NCBI GenBank assembly: GCA_020881915.1
Contig: JAJFPB010000005.1
Coordinates: forward strand, 2,480,001 to 2,544,000
Direction of reading: 5' to 3'
Source of the DNA: Paramyrothecium sp. XJ0827
Taxonomy: Eukaryota; Ascomycota; Sordariomycetes; Hypocreales; Stachybotryaceae
DNA: 64,000 bases
The notes under the pieces were generated by a model. That model worked only from the letters and a program-made list of their open reading frames with translations. It searched no databases and was not told the DNA's origin. Positions 46,001-57,916 of the stretch are shown here, in pieces. The position numbers were made by a program, and so were the translations under genes. Numbering within the stretch: the first letter of the stretch is position 1; the number at the start of each line of letters is the position of its first letter.

Positions 46001-46359
46001 CAATGTGTTGACCATGAGGGACCGAAAGACGCGCCAACATGCGTCTCCTTGAATTCGTGAGAGACGGCATCTTTGAACGTGGGGCGTTCAAGCTTCGGTG
46101 CGCTCCAGACAGACAGCTTGACGTGGGGCTTGCCAGAGTATGAAGCATTGTGTAAATTTCTAAGATTTTATCAGCACGCTATGAGGATATGTTCATCACA
46201 GGGCAAAACATACGCAAGTAAGTTGACCTTGTTGTATTGTCCTGATCTGTAGAATAGTTCGATGCGTTCCTTCTGGATGCTCGATTTCGGGACACCCACA
46301 GGCTTGTCGACAAAAACAGGATAAGAGCTCGGAGCTCTGGTGTCAGTGCCGCCACCCAT
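43006..46359 (-). CDS. AMS1: Vacuolar alpha-mannosidase (GH38)
   Basis: The exons are 46214-46359, 44419-46159 and 43006-44358, giving 1079 residues, close to yeast Ams1. The chosen start is MGGGTDTRAPSSYPVF; an in-frame leader upstream has no conserved look. The GH38 active site is visible: GHCHIDTCWLWPF (zinc ligands at about 288-292), the nucleophile Asp402 in FWLPDTFGYSSQLPQ, and LCQFHDCLPGSCI, the late zinc-ligand His region. The C-terminal half is the beta-rich mannosidase domain, ending FEVATYKLQL. Ams1 trims free oligomannosides in the vacuole and in yeast reaches it through the Cvt/selective-autophagy route without a signal peptide; none is seen here either. The two introns (54 and 69 nt) are canonical. 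Confidence 0.96.
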
Positions 46360-48318
46360 TGCTGAACTCGGCTCGTCGCTGTATCCAGGAGCAGGTGGTG
46401 CTGAACGATTCGATAGGCGGCGCGATTGGCCAGGAAGAGAGTGGGAATCGCCGAGGGGTCCAAGGCGTTGAACACAGGAAGATGAAGGGGGAGAGAGAAG
46501 GTGGATTGAAATACTGCTATCGCTGCTGTGTGATTTGTGAGCGGTGGGAACCAATCCAAAAGATATAAGAGACTTGAAAATGGAAAGGCTGGACGATGTT
46601 GTAGAGGGACAGGTGACGCAGCTTGTCTGGTCGGCTGCGGTATCTCCGCATCAGGTACAGAGTACAGAGCACAGGCACCTCCACCTGCACCTGCAGCTGC
46701 ACCTCCACCTCGAGCTCCAGGTGCGGCTTCCGAGCTCTCCCCACACAAGGGAGTCCAGCTTCGTCCAATGAGCGTGGCTGCCCCGCCCCGTGATGCGCAA
46801 GGGTGGGCATCCCTAGGGGGTGGCTTGTGGGGAATTGGCTGGACACAAGCGATCGTCCTGTTGTGACCCACGATAATTGAGGGGGCGTGGGTGTGTCTGA
46901 AGGAAGCTCATCGTACCTCATTGTGAATGTTCATGTAGTAGCTATTATCCAAGAATCGTAGATGAGCGCCCTAGGTGAGAGTGTCGAATAATAGTAATGG
47001 CTGGGCGACCACTGCTGATTGGTACAGGTGGTCCGAAACGAGGTTCCACTAGACGAAGGAATAGCCAGCACAATCGGCGAAGAGAAGAAGGCGTATTTTA
47101 AGTGATAGGATGCATTTCAGGGGTTGGACATCGCTCGAAGTCTAGATAAAGCGTTGAAGAGTATGAGCTTGAGGAGAGAGAAGAAGAACATAGCCAGCAC
47201 ATTTGTAACGAACCACAGAGTTGAGGACGGCAGGTACTGGCCAGAAAGACATGCTTCGCCTGCCTGATAAACACCTTGGCGTAAGAATTGCTCGCTTTAA
47301 AGTACCTTAACTTAACCTACCTCAACGGTAGTGAAAAGAAGGACATACTTGAGCCGAGCATCTTTTTGCAACCAAAACATGGGTTACAAATGTTTCCCAG
47401 GCGAATGTTGGAATATGGGGTCTGCCCCATTAAGTGGCTGGGAATACACAAACATATTGTAGCCTCTCCCTACTCATACACTTAATCTAATAAGCAACTT
47501 CTTCCTCTCTCATGCCTTTCAATAGTTAAAGTCTTCCCGCAACACCTTGAAACAAATTCCAAGTCGAATCATAAGCAACACTAGGGAATGAAGCTTTGCT
47601 GTTTCGTTCGCCGGATACTTACCTGACTAGAAAGCTGCCACGAAAACTGGGCGACCCGCGTCCTGACCTTTGTTGGTCGGCCTCGCCGCTTTTACTCGGG
47701 TTTTGATCCACCTTGCCCGGTGAGCATCACCTTTATATTAAATGAATCATCTCTCCCCTCAGACTGTGAGTCTTGACGTGATGAGCTCAATGGCTGCTCG
47801 CGCTGTAGCGCCTTTTCACCATGGAGCTCTTGGTGATTACGTATAACGTTTGACTCGCTTGCTGCGCATTTGAGGCCCTGACTGCGTCTAAGTCCAAGAA
47901 GTCTGAGGCCCAGGAGTCAGAGACTGTTGATATGAGGACACTGGGTGACCAGGGCCTGTACAAGAAGGTTGGGAAGCAGCATTTGGGTGCAGATCCCATG
48001 TGGATGGATTCCAAGTCTCGATGGGGAGCAGTATGCGGCTCTTGTTGACTTCCACTGACTCTTACATCACGGCTAATGGTGGCCCAGGTCTCCTCTATCC
48101 CGCAACTCTAGTCTCTCAAGCACCCCTCAATGTATAGATATCCGTCTTTTTTTTTCTTTGTTTCTTTTGGTCGTGGGCAATAAAATCTGTGTCCATCTTA
48201 TGATACTCCGCCCTTCTAGGCCTCTCTTTCGTGTCGAGGTCATCATCCCCGCCGAAAACCTCATCTCTGAGTGGAGCGTTCTCCCCAGAAGAGCTCAGTG
48301 TCCGCTCCGAGCCATGGA
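46360..48318. other. Intergenic, no confident gene
   Basis: About 2 kb between the AMS1 start and the stop of the NLR-like gene. The first 550 nt are probably the AMS1 leader and promoter, with a CACCTS-type repeat. A short open stretch around 47868-48047 (+) has coding-like composition but no start and no recognised domain. Confidence 0.45.
46675..46731 (+). repeat. Imperfect CACCTS hexamer repeat
   Basis: An array of degenerate six-base units such as CACCTC, CACCTG and CAGCTG in the upstream region of the mannosidase gene. It reads as alternating hydrophobic/acidic residues on the minus strand and as Ala/Pro on the plus strand, but I do not consider it coded. Confidence 0.7.
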
Positions 48319-51300
48319 TTATCGAAGTTCTGATGGTGAGCGGGACCTGCCGGAATTTATTTCTTTGACGACATTCGCCATGGCAGAGTTGCCGTTATCC
48401 ACCTCTTTTTTTACGGCGTTCAACATCGTCGTGCTCTGCTTCACGAGAATGCGAAGACACTCCTTTCGGTCTTCAGGGGAGCTGATAAACCCATCCGCCA
48501 ATTTTGATTCCCCTGCGTAATAGTTGAAGGCCATCTGCAGTGCGTTCAGACCTTTATTATTGTAGTGCAGAAAGTCTGCCCCTTCATCAAGAAGCAGTTC
48601 AAGTGCTTTCACCTCACCACGAGCAGCAGCCCAGATCAGCGCGGTATCGCCATCCGCATCGGGAAGGTTGATGTCCGCTTTTCCGTCAAGGAGTTTCTTA
48701 AGAGATTCCTTAGGGAGGTAAATGGCGGCATTGATGAGAGGAGTCGACATATCTGGACCACCAAAAACATTAAGGTTGGCTCCGGCATCAACGAGCATAC
48801 CCAAAATTTCGGCTTCTCCTCGACGCGCAGCAGCCACCACTGGTGGACGATCTATGCCATCGCCGATATTTGGATCCGCCCCATTCTCTAGCAGCAGTTT
48901 CACAATATCGACCTTGCCTGACTCGCAAGCTGCTTGGAGGGCAGTACCTGCTGGAAATTTGTGACTGGCGGTACGTGCGTTGACGTTTGCCCCGTGCTTC
49001 AAAAGCATCTCCACGATAGACTTGTGACCTTCCGCGGCTGCTGTCTGGAGCGCCCAACCTTCAGGAGCATTTACGTCTGCTTCGAAATCGAGCAACACTT
49101 GCACTATCCCCTCAATACCATCGAAAGCAGCTGCTGTTAACGCATTACCATATCCCTCACCAGTGGCATTCGGGTTTGCCCCACAGCTTCCTAAAAGAAG
49201 CTTAACAGTTGTCTCCTTTTCTCTGTCGGTAGCTTCATAAAGAGCGTCGTCAACCAGGCTCTGGTCGATTGAACCATTCGCGTAGGTCCAGGCTCGCTGG
49301 AGGGCCTTGTCTTGTTGCTGGCTGCACGTCGCTGCTTCGTAAAAGAGACGATTGACGTTCAGGCCGTGGCATTTGCTCAAGAGGACATCTGCGATGTCCC
49401 AGTTCCACTCCTCGGCAGCCATATCTAGTGCTCCTTGGAGAGTTTCGTCTTCGGGATCAAGTTTCAAGAGCCTCTCGAGAACTTCAAGCTTGCCCGCTGC
49501 GGCCGCAAAAAACAATGCCAAGCCGTACTCGTCTTGTGAAATTTCCTTCGCGTGGTTATCAATCAGGTACTCGAACATGGAGTAATCCGCCACAAGTGCT
49601 GCTAAGGCCAGCGGGCACAGAAAATCTCCAAGGGATTCTCCAACGGATATAACTGCACCCTTCTTGACAAGCAGCTCCACTGCAACTCGATTGCCAGATA
49701 CAATGGCAGCATTCACCACTGGGCCGATGCCATCGGCAATGTTGTCAGGCCCCGCTCCTTCATGAAGTAATTTCTCCATGACATGAACATGGCCTCCAAA
49801 TGCTGCCATATGGAGGGGGGTCTGTTGATCTCTCTCGGCACCGTCGTTGATGTCAGCCCCATTTTCGAGAAGCTCCTGAACAATGTTTGGCCGACCAAGG
49901 ACTGCGGCGAAGTGTAGCTAGTAATGATATGAGAAGGCCTGGCAATTTCCTAGCAGTTTGAAAGTGACTTACCGGGCTGTTGTAATAGGAATCATGTTCC
50001 TTGACCTCTTCTTTATGCCCATTCTGGATGAGTTTCGCAACAAGTTCACGGAAGCCAACCGATGCAGCGACGTGCAGACCAGTGAGGTTCTCGGTATCCA
50101 AGTCAACGAATTCTTCAAACTCGTCAAATGTTGTCGTCAGCCGCTCAAATTCTTGCATCCAGCCGTGTCTGACGGGAGAATCAGGCTTCCAGAAGTCGCC
50201 ACTGGTACTCAGTTCATCGGCCATTTCCGGGGTGGACTTGCTTGCGTGATGTAACCAGTGCTTCACGATATATCCCAGGGCTTTGTTTGTCGGTGGGCCG
50301 ACTCCAAAAGTCTTGAGACCTTCTGCGTAAGACTGGTACTCTTCCGACTCAGCGGCACCCTCCCAATCGACAGAGTCCTCGGCGCTTTCATTTCCATCAG
50401 CAGTAGCATCCCCGACGATTTCTTCTTCTCCATCAACGGAAATATCGTCCGAGAAGCTGTCCGAGTTCCTCCGTACATCTTTGCCGAACTCTTGTTCGAT
50501 GTAAGAGAAACAACGCCACGCGAGCATTCCGTGTTGCCACTTTCTAGCTTCTGGAGAAAGACCCAACAACTCTTCTGCGTTATCTCTGAGATGGGTCTTG
50601 ACCACGTTATTCATAAAACACACGGAAAACTGCGACCTGCCGACACGTTTCCTTGATAGGAGTGGTTTGCAATGGTCCACTAGACTTCCCAACTCTTCCC
50701 TGGCACCTTTGTTAGCTGCCAATCCTGCGAGGACAACGAGTTCTGCCTCTGTGGGATCTTCGAAAGTAAGAACAAGGCTACGAAGCATTGCCTTAAGCTT
50801 CTCGACTTCAACTTCATCACTCTGAAACTTCTGGTTCCATGCGTGATCAAGCAGACCTTTGAGGTCTTCAGGCAAATTTTCGAGGAGCCTACGTATGCCC
50901 TGTTCACTCTCGGTACCTTCGAGTTCTCCTAGGTGGCCGCAAGTAATATCAACCCACTGCGTATTCTGTGCTCTCTTCTCTACTAGGCTTGTAGCGAGGT
51001 ACTTTAATGCCTTGTTGTATTTCTTCTCATCGCTAAGTGCGGAAACCATCTTCTTGGCGTGCTTGCGCAGCTCGGCTTGAACATGATCTTCGTACTTGGC
51101 ATCTTCAAGGTCGATCATATGAGCTCCGTTTTTCTTGAAGGCATCGCTCACTTCGCGGTTATCCTTCCGACTTGTGATGAGCCAACGGGTGGACGTGCGT
51201 TTGGAATGTGCTTTGCTTGCGCGATTTGTTTCTTCCCGAATAAACTCAAGAAACTTGCGAGTGGACTCGGCGGCAGAAGGTAGAACATGAACATTGTTGA

Positions 51301-52944
51301 TTACAAAATAAACTCTTCTTCCGATGAAGTCATCCACAAGCATCTCCCGAATGGCCTGGCACAAGTTCTCGACAGTTGTTGAAGCAGGAGGTTTCGGTGC
51401 TCCTGAGCGGTCTTGCTGCTTTTGTTTGATGAAAATCTTTGCACAACTAGCCAGCATTTCTTGCTGAGCAATGAGCTGACAAAGGATGGATTTCAGTACA
51501 TCTTCGGCGGTCGAATGGTCATCCGTTGTATCGCAAAAGAAATAAACCAAGAGGATCATATTGTCTCCACCGTTATGGTCCTTCTGGTCCTCAGGGTCTT
51601 CGGACCCCTGAATCAGCTTCTCAATATTGATTAAGGCGGCCAGAGCCGCACTTGTCTTCCCTCGGCCTTCCTTGCCGTGAATGTATAGACAGTCTGTATC
51701 ACCAGTAGAAGCCACCTTTTTCAGATCATCCGAAGCAAGCCAATTCGTGTATTCTGTCGCCTCGGATATCCATGTTGATGGTGAAAAGGATTGCGACAGA
51801 TTTCTCCGCTTTATGTGTGGATGGGCACCGTCAAGAACCTTCATGATGTTGCTAATCATGGTTCTGTCGATGTTGCGCACAGCATTCAGACGGTTTTTCA
51901 CTGCATTATGAGCGCGTTGAATGACATCTTTGATGCGACAGCGAACCTTCGCCCATCGAAGATCTGTAGCGTCACGGAACCTGACCAAGTTCTGGTGGTC
52001 GCAAGCGAGACCAATTTGATCTACGCCTGTCAGAGTGGCAGAGTCGCGGCTTACGAATTCCGCTAGATTCTTTGGTATCAGCTTCTTGGCCTGTCCATAG
52101 AGCCCGGGGAGTTGAATCTTCTTAGCGAAGTCGGTCCTCTGCTCCTCATAGAAGCATAAAAGATCGATCTTCGGATAGATCTTTGAGACCAAACGCATGA
52201 ACTCGTTTTTGAGTTCTCGGAGGTATTCATCTTCTGGTTTCATAAGATCCAAGAGCTTGGACGAAATCGCAGCGTCGAACTTCTGCGCGACATAAGCGAA
52301 CATGGCTGCGACAGAAGCAACAGGCGCACCGCCAAAAGGTGTACCGAAAAATATGCATGCGCTTGTAGCTTCGAACATGTCGGAGAATAGGTCGCGGCGA
52401 ATATCAGCCAACGTGATGGCTTTTGCAATCACTATCCCCCCCATGCTATGCCCGATAAAGATGACAGGTCGTCCTCCGCATGCCTTGTAAGAAATTTAGT
52501 CAAGTTCCATATCATGATAAACGTGGAGTGCCAACTCCTACCTCTCTTTTATCCTTCAGAGCATCCATAAGCCCCATCGCCACATTGTCCATGTGCTGAT
52601 TCACCTTGAGACCGCCCGTCCAAGCTGACTCGTACATGTACAATAGGAAACGTGCTCGAGGGAAATCTCGTTGGAGTCCGTCAGGGTAAGTGGTCCAATC
52701 CCAATCCCCGTCGTCTCGTTTCCAGCATTCCTCTGGATTAGTTCCCAGCCCAGGGACAAAGACAATGCTGAAATGCAATGGTCAATTCTATTGTTTCCTT
52801 GCTGGACTATGTTCAATCTTACTCAAGGTCGGGCACCACATTGTGCTTCTCCAACGGATACAGAACTTTCATGCCCTGTTTCACGTTGTCGTAAGTTGTT
52901 TTCTTCTTGCCAGTAGCGCTTGCAACCTGCGCCTCGGCTGTCAT
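48319..52944 (-). CDS. NLR-like protein: SesB-type hydrolase, NACHT-like P-loop domain, ankyrin repeats
   Basis: The exons are 52823-52944, 52542-52767, 49973-52483 and 48319-49917, giving 1485 residues. The N-terminal domain is a SERAC1/SesB-like alpha/beta hydrolase: VFVPGLGTNPEECW (about 43-56), nucleophile elbow GHSMGG with Ser129, and candidate catalytic His279 in CDHQNLVRF. Next is a STAND/NACHT-like domain with Walker A GKEGRGKTS (386-394) and a Walker B position reading VYFVINNVH (507-515), where acidic residues are replaced by Asn. RWLITSRKD resembles sensor 1. An acidic linker precedes ankyrin repeats from about 917 to near the end. Fungal NLRs of this layout act in heterokaryon incompatibility or non-self recognition: the repeats sense and the N-terminal domain executes. 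The layout is firm; the trigger is unknown, and nucleotide hydrolysis may be impaired. Confidence 0.9.
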
Positions 52945-54742
52945 GGATTGTTGTTGGGTGGCGAACATAGTCGGAAATGTCGTGCGTCGCTTCGTGGGAG
53001 TTTGGAGAGGGGAGTTGAGTAAGGGGCTTCGATTCGATGTAGCTGAACAATTTGAAAGATATTACAGAGCTGCGAGGATAGCTCCTGAACGGCTGCTATT
53101 TATCAAGTTCCAAGAGTCTTGTTCACCTAGATTGCCCAATATAAGGTAGGATATACTGAGCAACATTTGTTTCTAAATTAAGCCCCCCCCGGGACTGATG
53201 GCGCGGCCAACTCCAAAAGACCAATGACATGCTGAAAGCTCAAGATGTGGCCGAACACGAATTGGTAAAGAGATTCCCACCCTCGGGCCGTGCACTTGAC
53301 TACTCCTGGGAATGAAACCTCGTTGTTCAGACTGAGGGCAGTGCTGCCTGCTGTTGTAACCACCTTCGACGCCACAAAGAGCATCGTCAAGGCAGTGTAT
53401 GGACGGGGAAATGGGCAACCAACCCCGTATTGCATTGCATTGGTGGTTAGGAGCGGCTTTCATAGGCTAGCACATCAACAAGCAAACGATGACTGCATGT
53501 GTATTTGCTTTTGTCTGGCCTGAATGAAGCGTCTTCCAAGTGTGCTCTGCTGACATCCTGTAGCCGGGCTTGGTTGGGGTTCTGACCGGTCAATCGGTAA
53601 GCCACTCGACAGAAATTTCTTTTTTTTGCGAATAATCCGAGCCGCTCAGCTTCGCTCCTGGTGCCATCCTCCAGATTACTGTTTGAAGGGCGCTTCAGCA
53701 GCCTCACTTTCATCCTTGGTCGTCCAACTTTCTAAACTGCTCATGCTTGGTGGCTGATTCCACCAGTGTATCTTCCAATCAAAATCAGCTGGGCGTAAAA
53801 GAGGCTTTGCCGCAACTGCAGCTGAATGACCTTGTTTATGCTTCCTACCGCCTCCGGGTCGAGCACCAGAGGTCGGATGTCGGGAGTGCAACCAGACTTT
53901 GACCAACTAGGGCGCCAGGACCGTGGTCTCGGCTAACATGACCGGTCAGAATCAACGCCACTGATAGTGGACCGATGGCGATCTCCAGAGCCTTATTTTC
54001 CCACCTGCCCTATCAGATACAATGCATATGCGGCTTGCCGACCGCGTAGCCTTCCCGGAGATTATCACTTGCCCAATCGAGACGAGCCAGACCAGGTCCT
54101 GGAGTTGTCGTGAATGTGAATGGATGCCTCGTGACTTGCATTGGCAACAAGCTGGATTTACGATACGCTGCAATGGCTGAGCAATCAATCTTCTGCAAAA
54201 GACATGAAACATTCGTGGCTTGTCAGGTGAGCATTCATCGCCAGCAATCCGCTCCTCGGTGTAAGTCGAGGGAAGATGGGTGCCCCTCCCTGTTCGGCCG
54301 CTGGTATCTCCAGGTACATACGATGTCGATCCAGCTCCTCATTGTTGGCAGGTAAGAGGATGCCAGCCGATGTTATGACAGCCTGCTGGGGAGAGGTGCA
54401 GAGAAGAAGCAAAGGCAGCCAGCTTGGCTGGCGATTTGGGTGGTACAGCATTGCGCCACGGCGGTAAACCAGTGCCAGGTTTCGGAAACCATTTCGACGT
54501 TACTCCTTTTTCCCACTCCAGCTGCTTCGACTAATGCTGGGGTTTGTGGTACTGCTTTTAAGAGCAAGCGTGCTCTTTTCTCATGTCTTGCAGTAACTAT
54601 CGGCCCAGGCTCCCTTTTCCTTCCTCAAGACCTTGATTCAACTAGACTTACTCTGGTCGCCAACCAACGACACGCGAGAATCACGCCATATTGCTTTACC
54701 TTTCACCTCCTCTTCACAGAACCTGACGACCCGAAAGCGACA
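52945..54742. other. Divergent intergenic region, no confident gene
   Basis: About 1.8 kb between the NLR-like gene and the frameshifted membrane-protein gene. It contains an eight-C run near 53184. Open frames are short and mutually overlapping on both strands; none has a domain or plausible introns. Confidence 0.45.
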
Positions 54743-55815
54743 ATGACTTCTGACCCCGAGGGTGGAAATCACATGCGGCAGGTACGACTAATCACTCGAC
54801 GGTGTTATCATCTTGCCATGCTAACATCATAAACAGTTACCACCCTTTTCAACCTGTCTCCTTACGCCCGATTCGGCAAACAACACGCAGCATCCCCAGA
54901 ATGATCCGCTTTTGCGACTCTTGCCAGGATCGTATCGCCGCGGAAAGGATGTGTTGCGCACGAAAGATAGTGTTGTTGAGTTTATCAAGCACGATCTTGA
55001 TCTTAAGCGACTTGGTGATATCCGTCGATGGATGTGGATGGTCGGAGCACCCATGGCACCGCGACCGCTTCACTATCAGCTCCGGCTGAATCGAGAAATC
55101 CTTGTCACAGAACACCTGGACATGCATCTTGTATGGACCAAAGGTCGAATCTTTCATTAAGCCCATACCTCGATACCTCCTTGAGCCGGCATTCTGGGAG
55201 ACGTATCTTGCTGCGCCTGTGCCCGACACAGATGACAATAAAGATCCTTTGTACCTCCGCAAGTGTGCCTTGGGTTTTCTATTCACTTACACCGCATTGA
55301 TTTCCTATGAGAGTGACTTTCTCATCGCCAAAGAGAATCATCTGCTTCCTTCGAACGTGGAGGATTGGACTGCGTGGACGGAATTGACCGCAGAGCTGGC
55401 CACGGAGTTCAAGGATACTAAAGCTTATAAGATGGCTAACTTTGACGAGAGGTTCTTCTATGGCGAGCTACGTCTAGGTCGCCTCAATAAGATCTACCGC
55501 CTCTGGCAGACTCCACTTACCGGTTACATGTCTCTATGGAACCAATACTCCGACTTCTTTCGGGATAACTTGGCGTGGGTTACTGCCACAACGGTGTACA
55601 TTGTTGTCGTGTTGAGCGCCTTACAGGTCGGGTTAGCAACTGACTTCCTGGGCAAGAACAAGACATTTCAAGATGTGTCCTACAAGTTTGCCGTCTTCTC
55701 AATTCTGGGACCGGTTAGCTCCATCGCTCTGATCATTTTGGCTTTTTGTTACCTGTTTATCGTCAATGGGCTTTGGACTATAGTGATGAGAAGATCCCGC
55801 GCCAAAAGCCAGTGA
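54743..55815 (+). pseudogene. Fungal membrane-protein family gene interrupted by a +1 frameshift
   Basis: Exon 1 is 54743-54781 and the intron is 54782-54836 with GTACGA and AACAG. Exon 2 reads in one frame to a stop at 55158-55160 (…LVWTKGRIFH). The downstream 55153-55815 frame continues the same protein (…FIKPIPRYLLEPAFWETY) to a proper end. One surplus base in the TTTC at 55152-55155 explains the switch. The family is common in Pezizomycotina and often mislabelled subtilisin-like. Its signs are APMAPRPLHYQLRLNREI, MDMHLVW-type and PIPRYLLEP segments, LGFLFTYTALISYESDF, FFYGELRLGRLNKIYR and two C-terminal membrane helices (TVYIVVVLSALQVGLATD, LIILAFCYLFIVNGLW). Function is unknown. The break could be a true mutation or a base-call error; the rest is well preserved. 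Confidence 0.8.
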
Positions 55816-56974
55816 CGGGTGCCGGCTCTACTGAGACCATGTGCATAGGGGTCGCCCAGTGAGCAAACGGCTTCTTCGGTGATCAGCACGATCAACGAAC
55901 ATTGGATGCGTTGGAGGGTCGGTGGACAATACTCGGTAGTTTTTATACTTCTTAGTGAATGGGTTGGAACACGCAAATTGTGAAATTCATGCAATGATAC
56001 TACCCTTGGTTCAGATAACCACCATAAGTCAGAGCACGTAAATTCGGCTGCACTCCGATTTTGTCACTTGATGGATTGGAAGTAGCCGTACCTCCAGTCT
56101 CAATCTATATTAGCGGAGCTGCGGGTGCCAGCTTGAAACCTGTTACAATTCAACGTACCCTTGATGCTAAGGGTAGTACCAGCAATGATAGGCGCGGTAC
56201 CCGAGGTACCGCTCAAGTTGTCATAGATGGCCCCATGTACCCTATCAACACCAGACGTGAGAATGTTCTCGCTCTTTAGACAACACGTTAACACGCCTAC
56301 TGTTGGAACTTAGGCAAATTAACTTAAGTTACTTATTCTTTGTTCTTAGATTTTATAAAGCTTTTTACTCAAGTACTGTGGTACTAGGTTTATATATATA
56401 TCTAATTATACAAATAATGTAAGCATGATTTTATATCTTGTTGTGCCTTTTTACTCCGTGTATTACGCAACCAGTCTTTCAGGTCAACAAGATGCCGTTG
56501 TCCTGGAGCCTGGCTTGCGTTAGTGGCGCCAAAAGAATTTTAACAAATAAATAATGACTAATGTACAAATTATTTAATTACAAAATAAAGAAGGCAGGAC
56601 TTGATGGGGGTGATAATAGAGATACTTACTTGCACGATATCTGTATTTTGATCATCTGGAAAGACCTTGATTCCTTGCGCTTCCATGTTTGAGTTGGGGC
56701 CCAAGCATCACCACGATGGCTCAAACACCGCTGCGTGAGTGAGTATAAGTAAACCATACGGTCGAACGCTGCAAAGGCCTCTTACACAACCTGTCTTGGT
56801 GCTGCAGCATTACATGTAAAAAGGGCACAATTTGCTTTTGTTTACGCCAAGTGGTCAAGACAACGGCGGTGAAGCAAAACGGAAAAGATGTATCATATTT
56901 CTTGCAATACTATATAGACCAATCGCGTGCAACAAGATCCCCGGAACGCCGTCAGATAACCCTCCATAAACGCC
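55816..56974. other. Intergenic with an AT-rich patch
   Basis: About 1.2 kb between convergent genes. The part from 56290 to 56620 is markedly AT-rich compared with the rest of the window and is described separately. No coding frame is supported. Confidence 0.5.
56301..56620. other. AT-rich patch, possible decayed transposon or solo LTR
   Basis: The patch starts with TGTTGGAACTTAGG, a common opening of Copia-type LTRs. At 56485-56489 it has CAACA, the inverse of the opening TGTTG, so 56301-56489 could be a solo LTR. The expected flanking 5-bp duplication is not seen (CCTAC on the left, AGATG on the right). AT-richness continues to about 56620. This is a weak call. Confidence 0.25.
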
Positions 56975-57916
56975 TTAACCATGCCCATGCTTAGTGTGTT
57001 CATCGCTGGGCGCTCCCGCTTCCTCTGCGCCCTTTGCTTCACCTTGGAAGGGAAGGCTGGTCTTCCTGGTGGATGTCACAATCTCCTGGTCGGCATCGTC
57101 GTCTGAGAAGTCATAAATATCTTCACCCGTGGTATCATCAAAATCCATGGAGCAGTCATCGCCCTGGTCACTCATGTCTTCACTTTCATGGTCACTCTCG
57201 CTAAAGTCCAGGACACCCAGCACCGGGAGCTCGACCTTCCTCGTCTGGCTCCTGATCAGCGTGTCCACCGTCTGAAGCATCTTCGACTCCGGGTCCAGGG
57301 GCTTGGCTGCACCGACGGTGAAGTCAATCTCATCACTGTCCAGGAAGCGTTCGGTTACTGCCTTGTCGGGGGGCGTCGAGTCCTCAGAGATCTGCGACAC
57401 CCAGCGAGCGATGGCATCCTTCCGCGTCGTTTTGGGCTTGGACGCTCGCTCCTTCAGCCCGGAGTGAAACTTGCGCTTCTGCTGCCGCCTCTTGCGTTGG
57501 ATTCGGTCCCGAATGTACCAAGCTACGACCAGCTTCGAGCCGTGCATCATATCGAGGTATCTCTGACGTTGGATGTTGGCCCAGGCCACACAGCGCTGCT
57601 GTTGGAAGCCCACTATGGCCTCACATCGATGCTGGTAGTATGCGGCGATCCGGGCGATGTATGGGTATAGCTTTGGATCTACGTTGACGCCGGCCAGGGG
57701 CGGGAAATGCGGAGTGTTCGGGGTCGAAGGTGAGGGTGGTGCAGCTCCTGTCTGAAAGGGGTTCTGTTGAGCGGTCGGCTTGGCTCTTGAGTTGTCTTTG
57801 CCCGTATAGGTGGATGACGAGCGTGTAAAAAAGGGGCTCTCTGAAATAGGGAACTTGGGGAGGTCGGGATTAGATATAGGTGGGAGGGTCGTCGTCTGTT
57901 CCATCAGGCGGGCCAT
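56975..57916 (-). CDS. Fungal-specific protein of unknown function
   Basis: A single exon of 313 residues with no domain I recognise. A disordered Pro/Ser/Thr-rich N-terminus (1-75) precedes a helical block (about 77-145) rich in Gln, Arg and aromatic residues (PKLYPYIARIAAYYQHRCEA, RQRYLDMMHG). A strongly basic stretch RDRIQRKRRQQKRKFHSG (about 135-152) could be a nuclear localisation signal. The C-terminal third is acidic (SESDHESEDMSDQGDDCSMD). The basic-then-acidic pattern suggests a nuclear protein, but that is inference. Steady codon usage and a clean frame over 940 nt support a real gene. It is divergent from MSH1. Confidence 0.75.
   Translation of the reverse strand: MARLMEQTTTLPPISNPDLPKFPISESPFFTRSSSTYTGKDNSRAKPTAQQNPFQTGAAPPSPSTPNTPHFPPLAGVNVDPKLYPYIARIAAYYQHRCEAIVGFQQQRCVAWANIQRQRYLDMMHGSKLVVAWYIRDRIQRKRRQQKRKFHSGLKERASKPKTTRKDAIARWVSQISEDSTPPDKAVTERFLDSDEIDFTVGAAKPLDPESKMLQTVDTLIRSQTRKVELPVLGVLDFSESDHESEDMSDQGDDCSMDFDDTTGEDIYDFSDDDADQEIVTSTRKTSLPFQGEAKGAEEAGAPSDEHTKHGHG

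Noticed and set aside
56100..56294. A small secreted-protein-like frame on the - strand
   Set aside because: Only 64 codons, no signal peptide, no domain, stops immediately around it.
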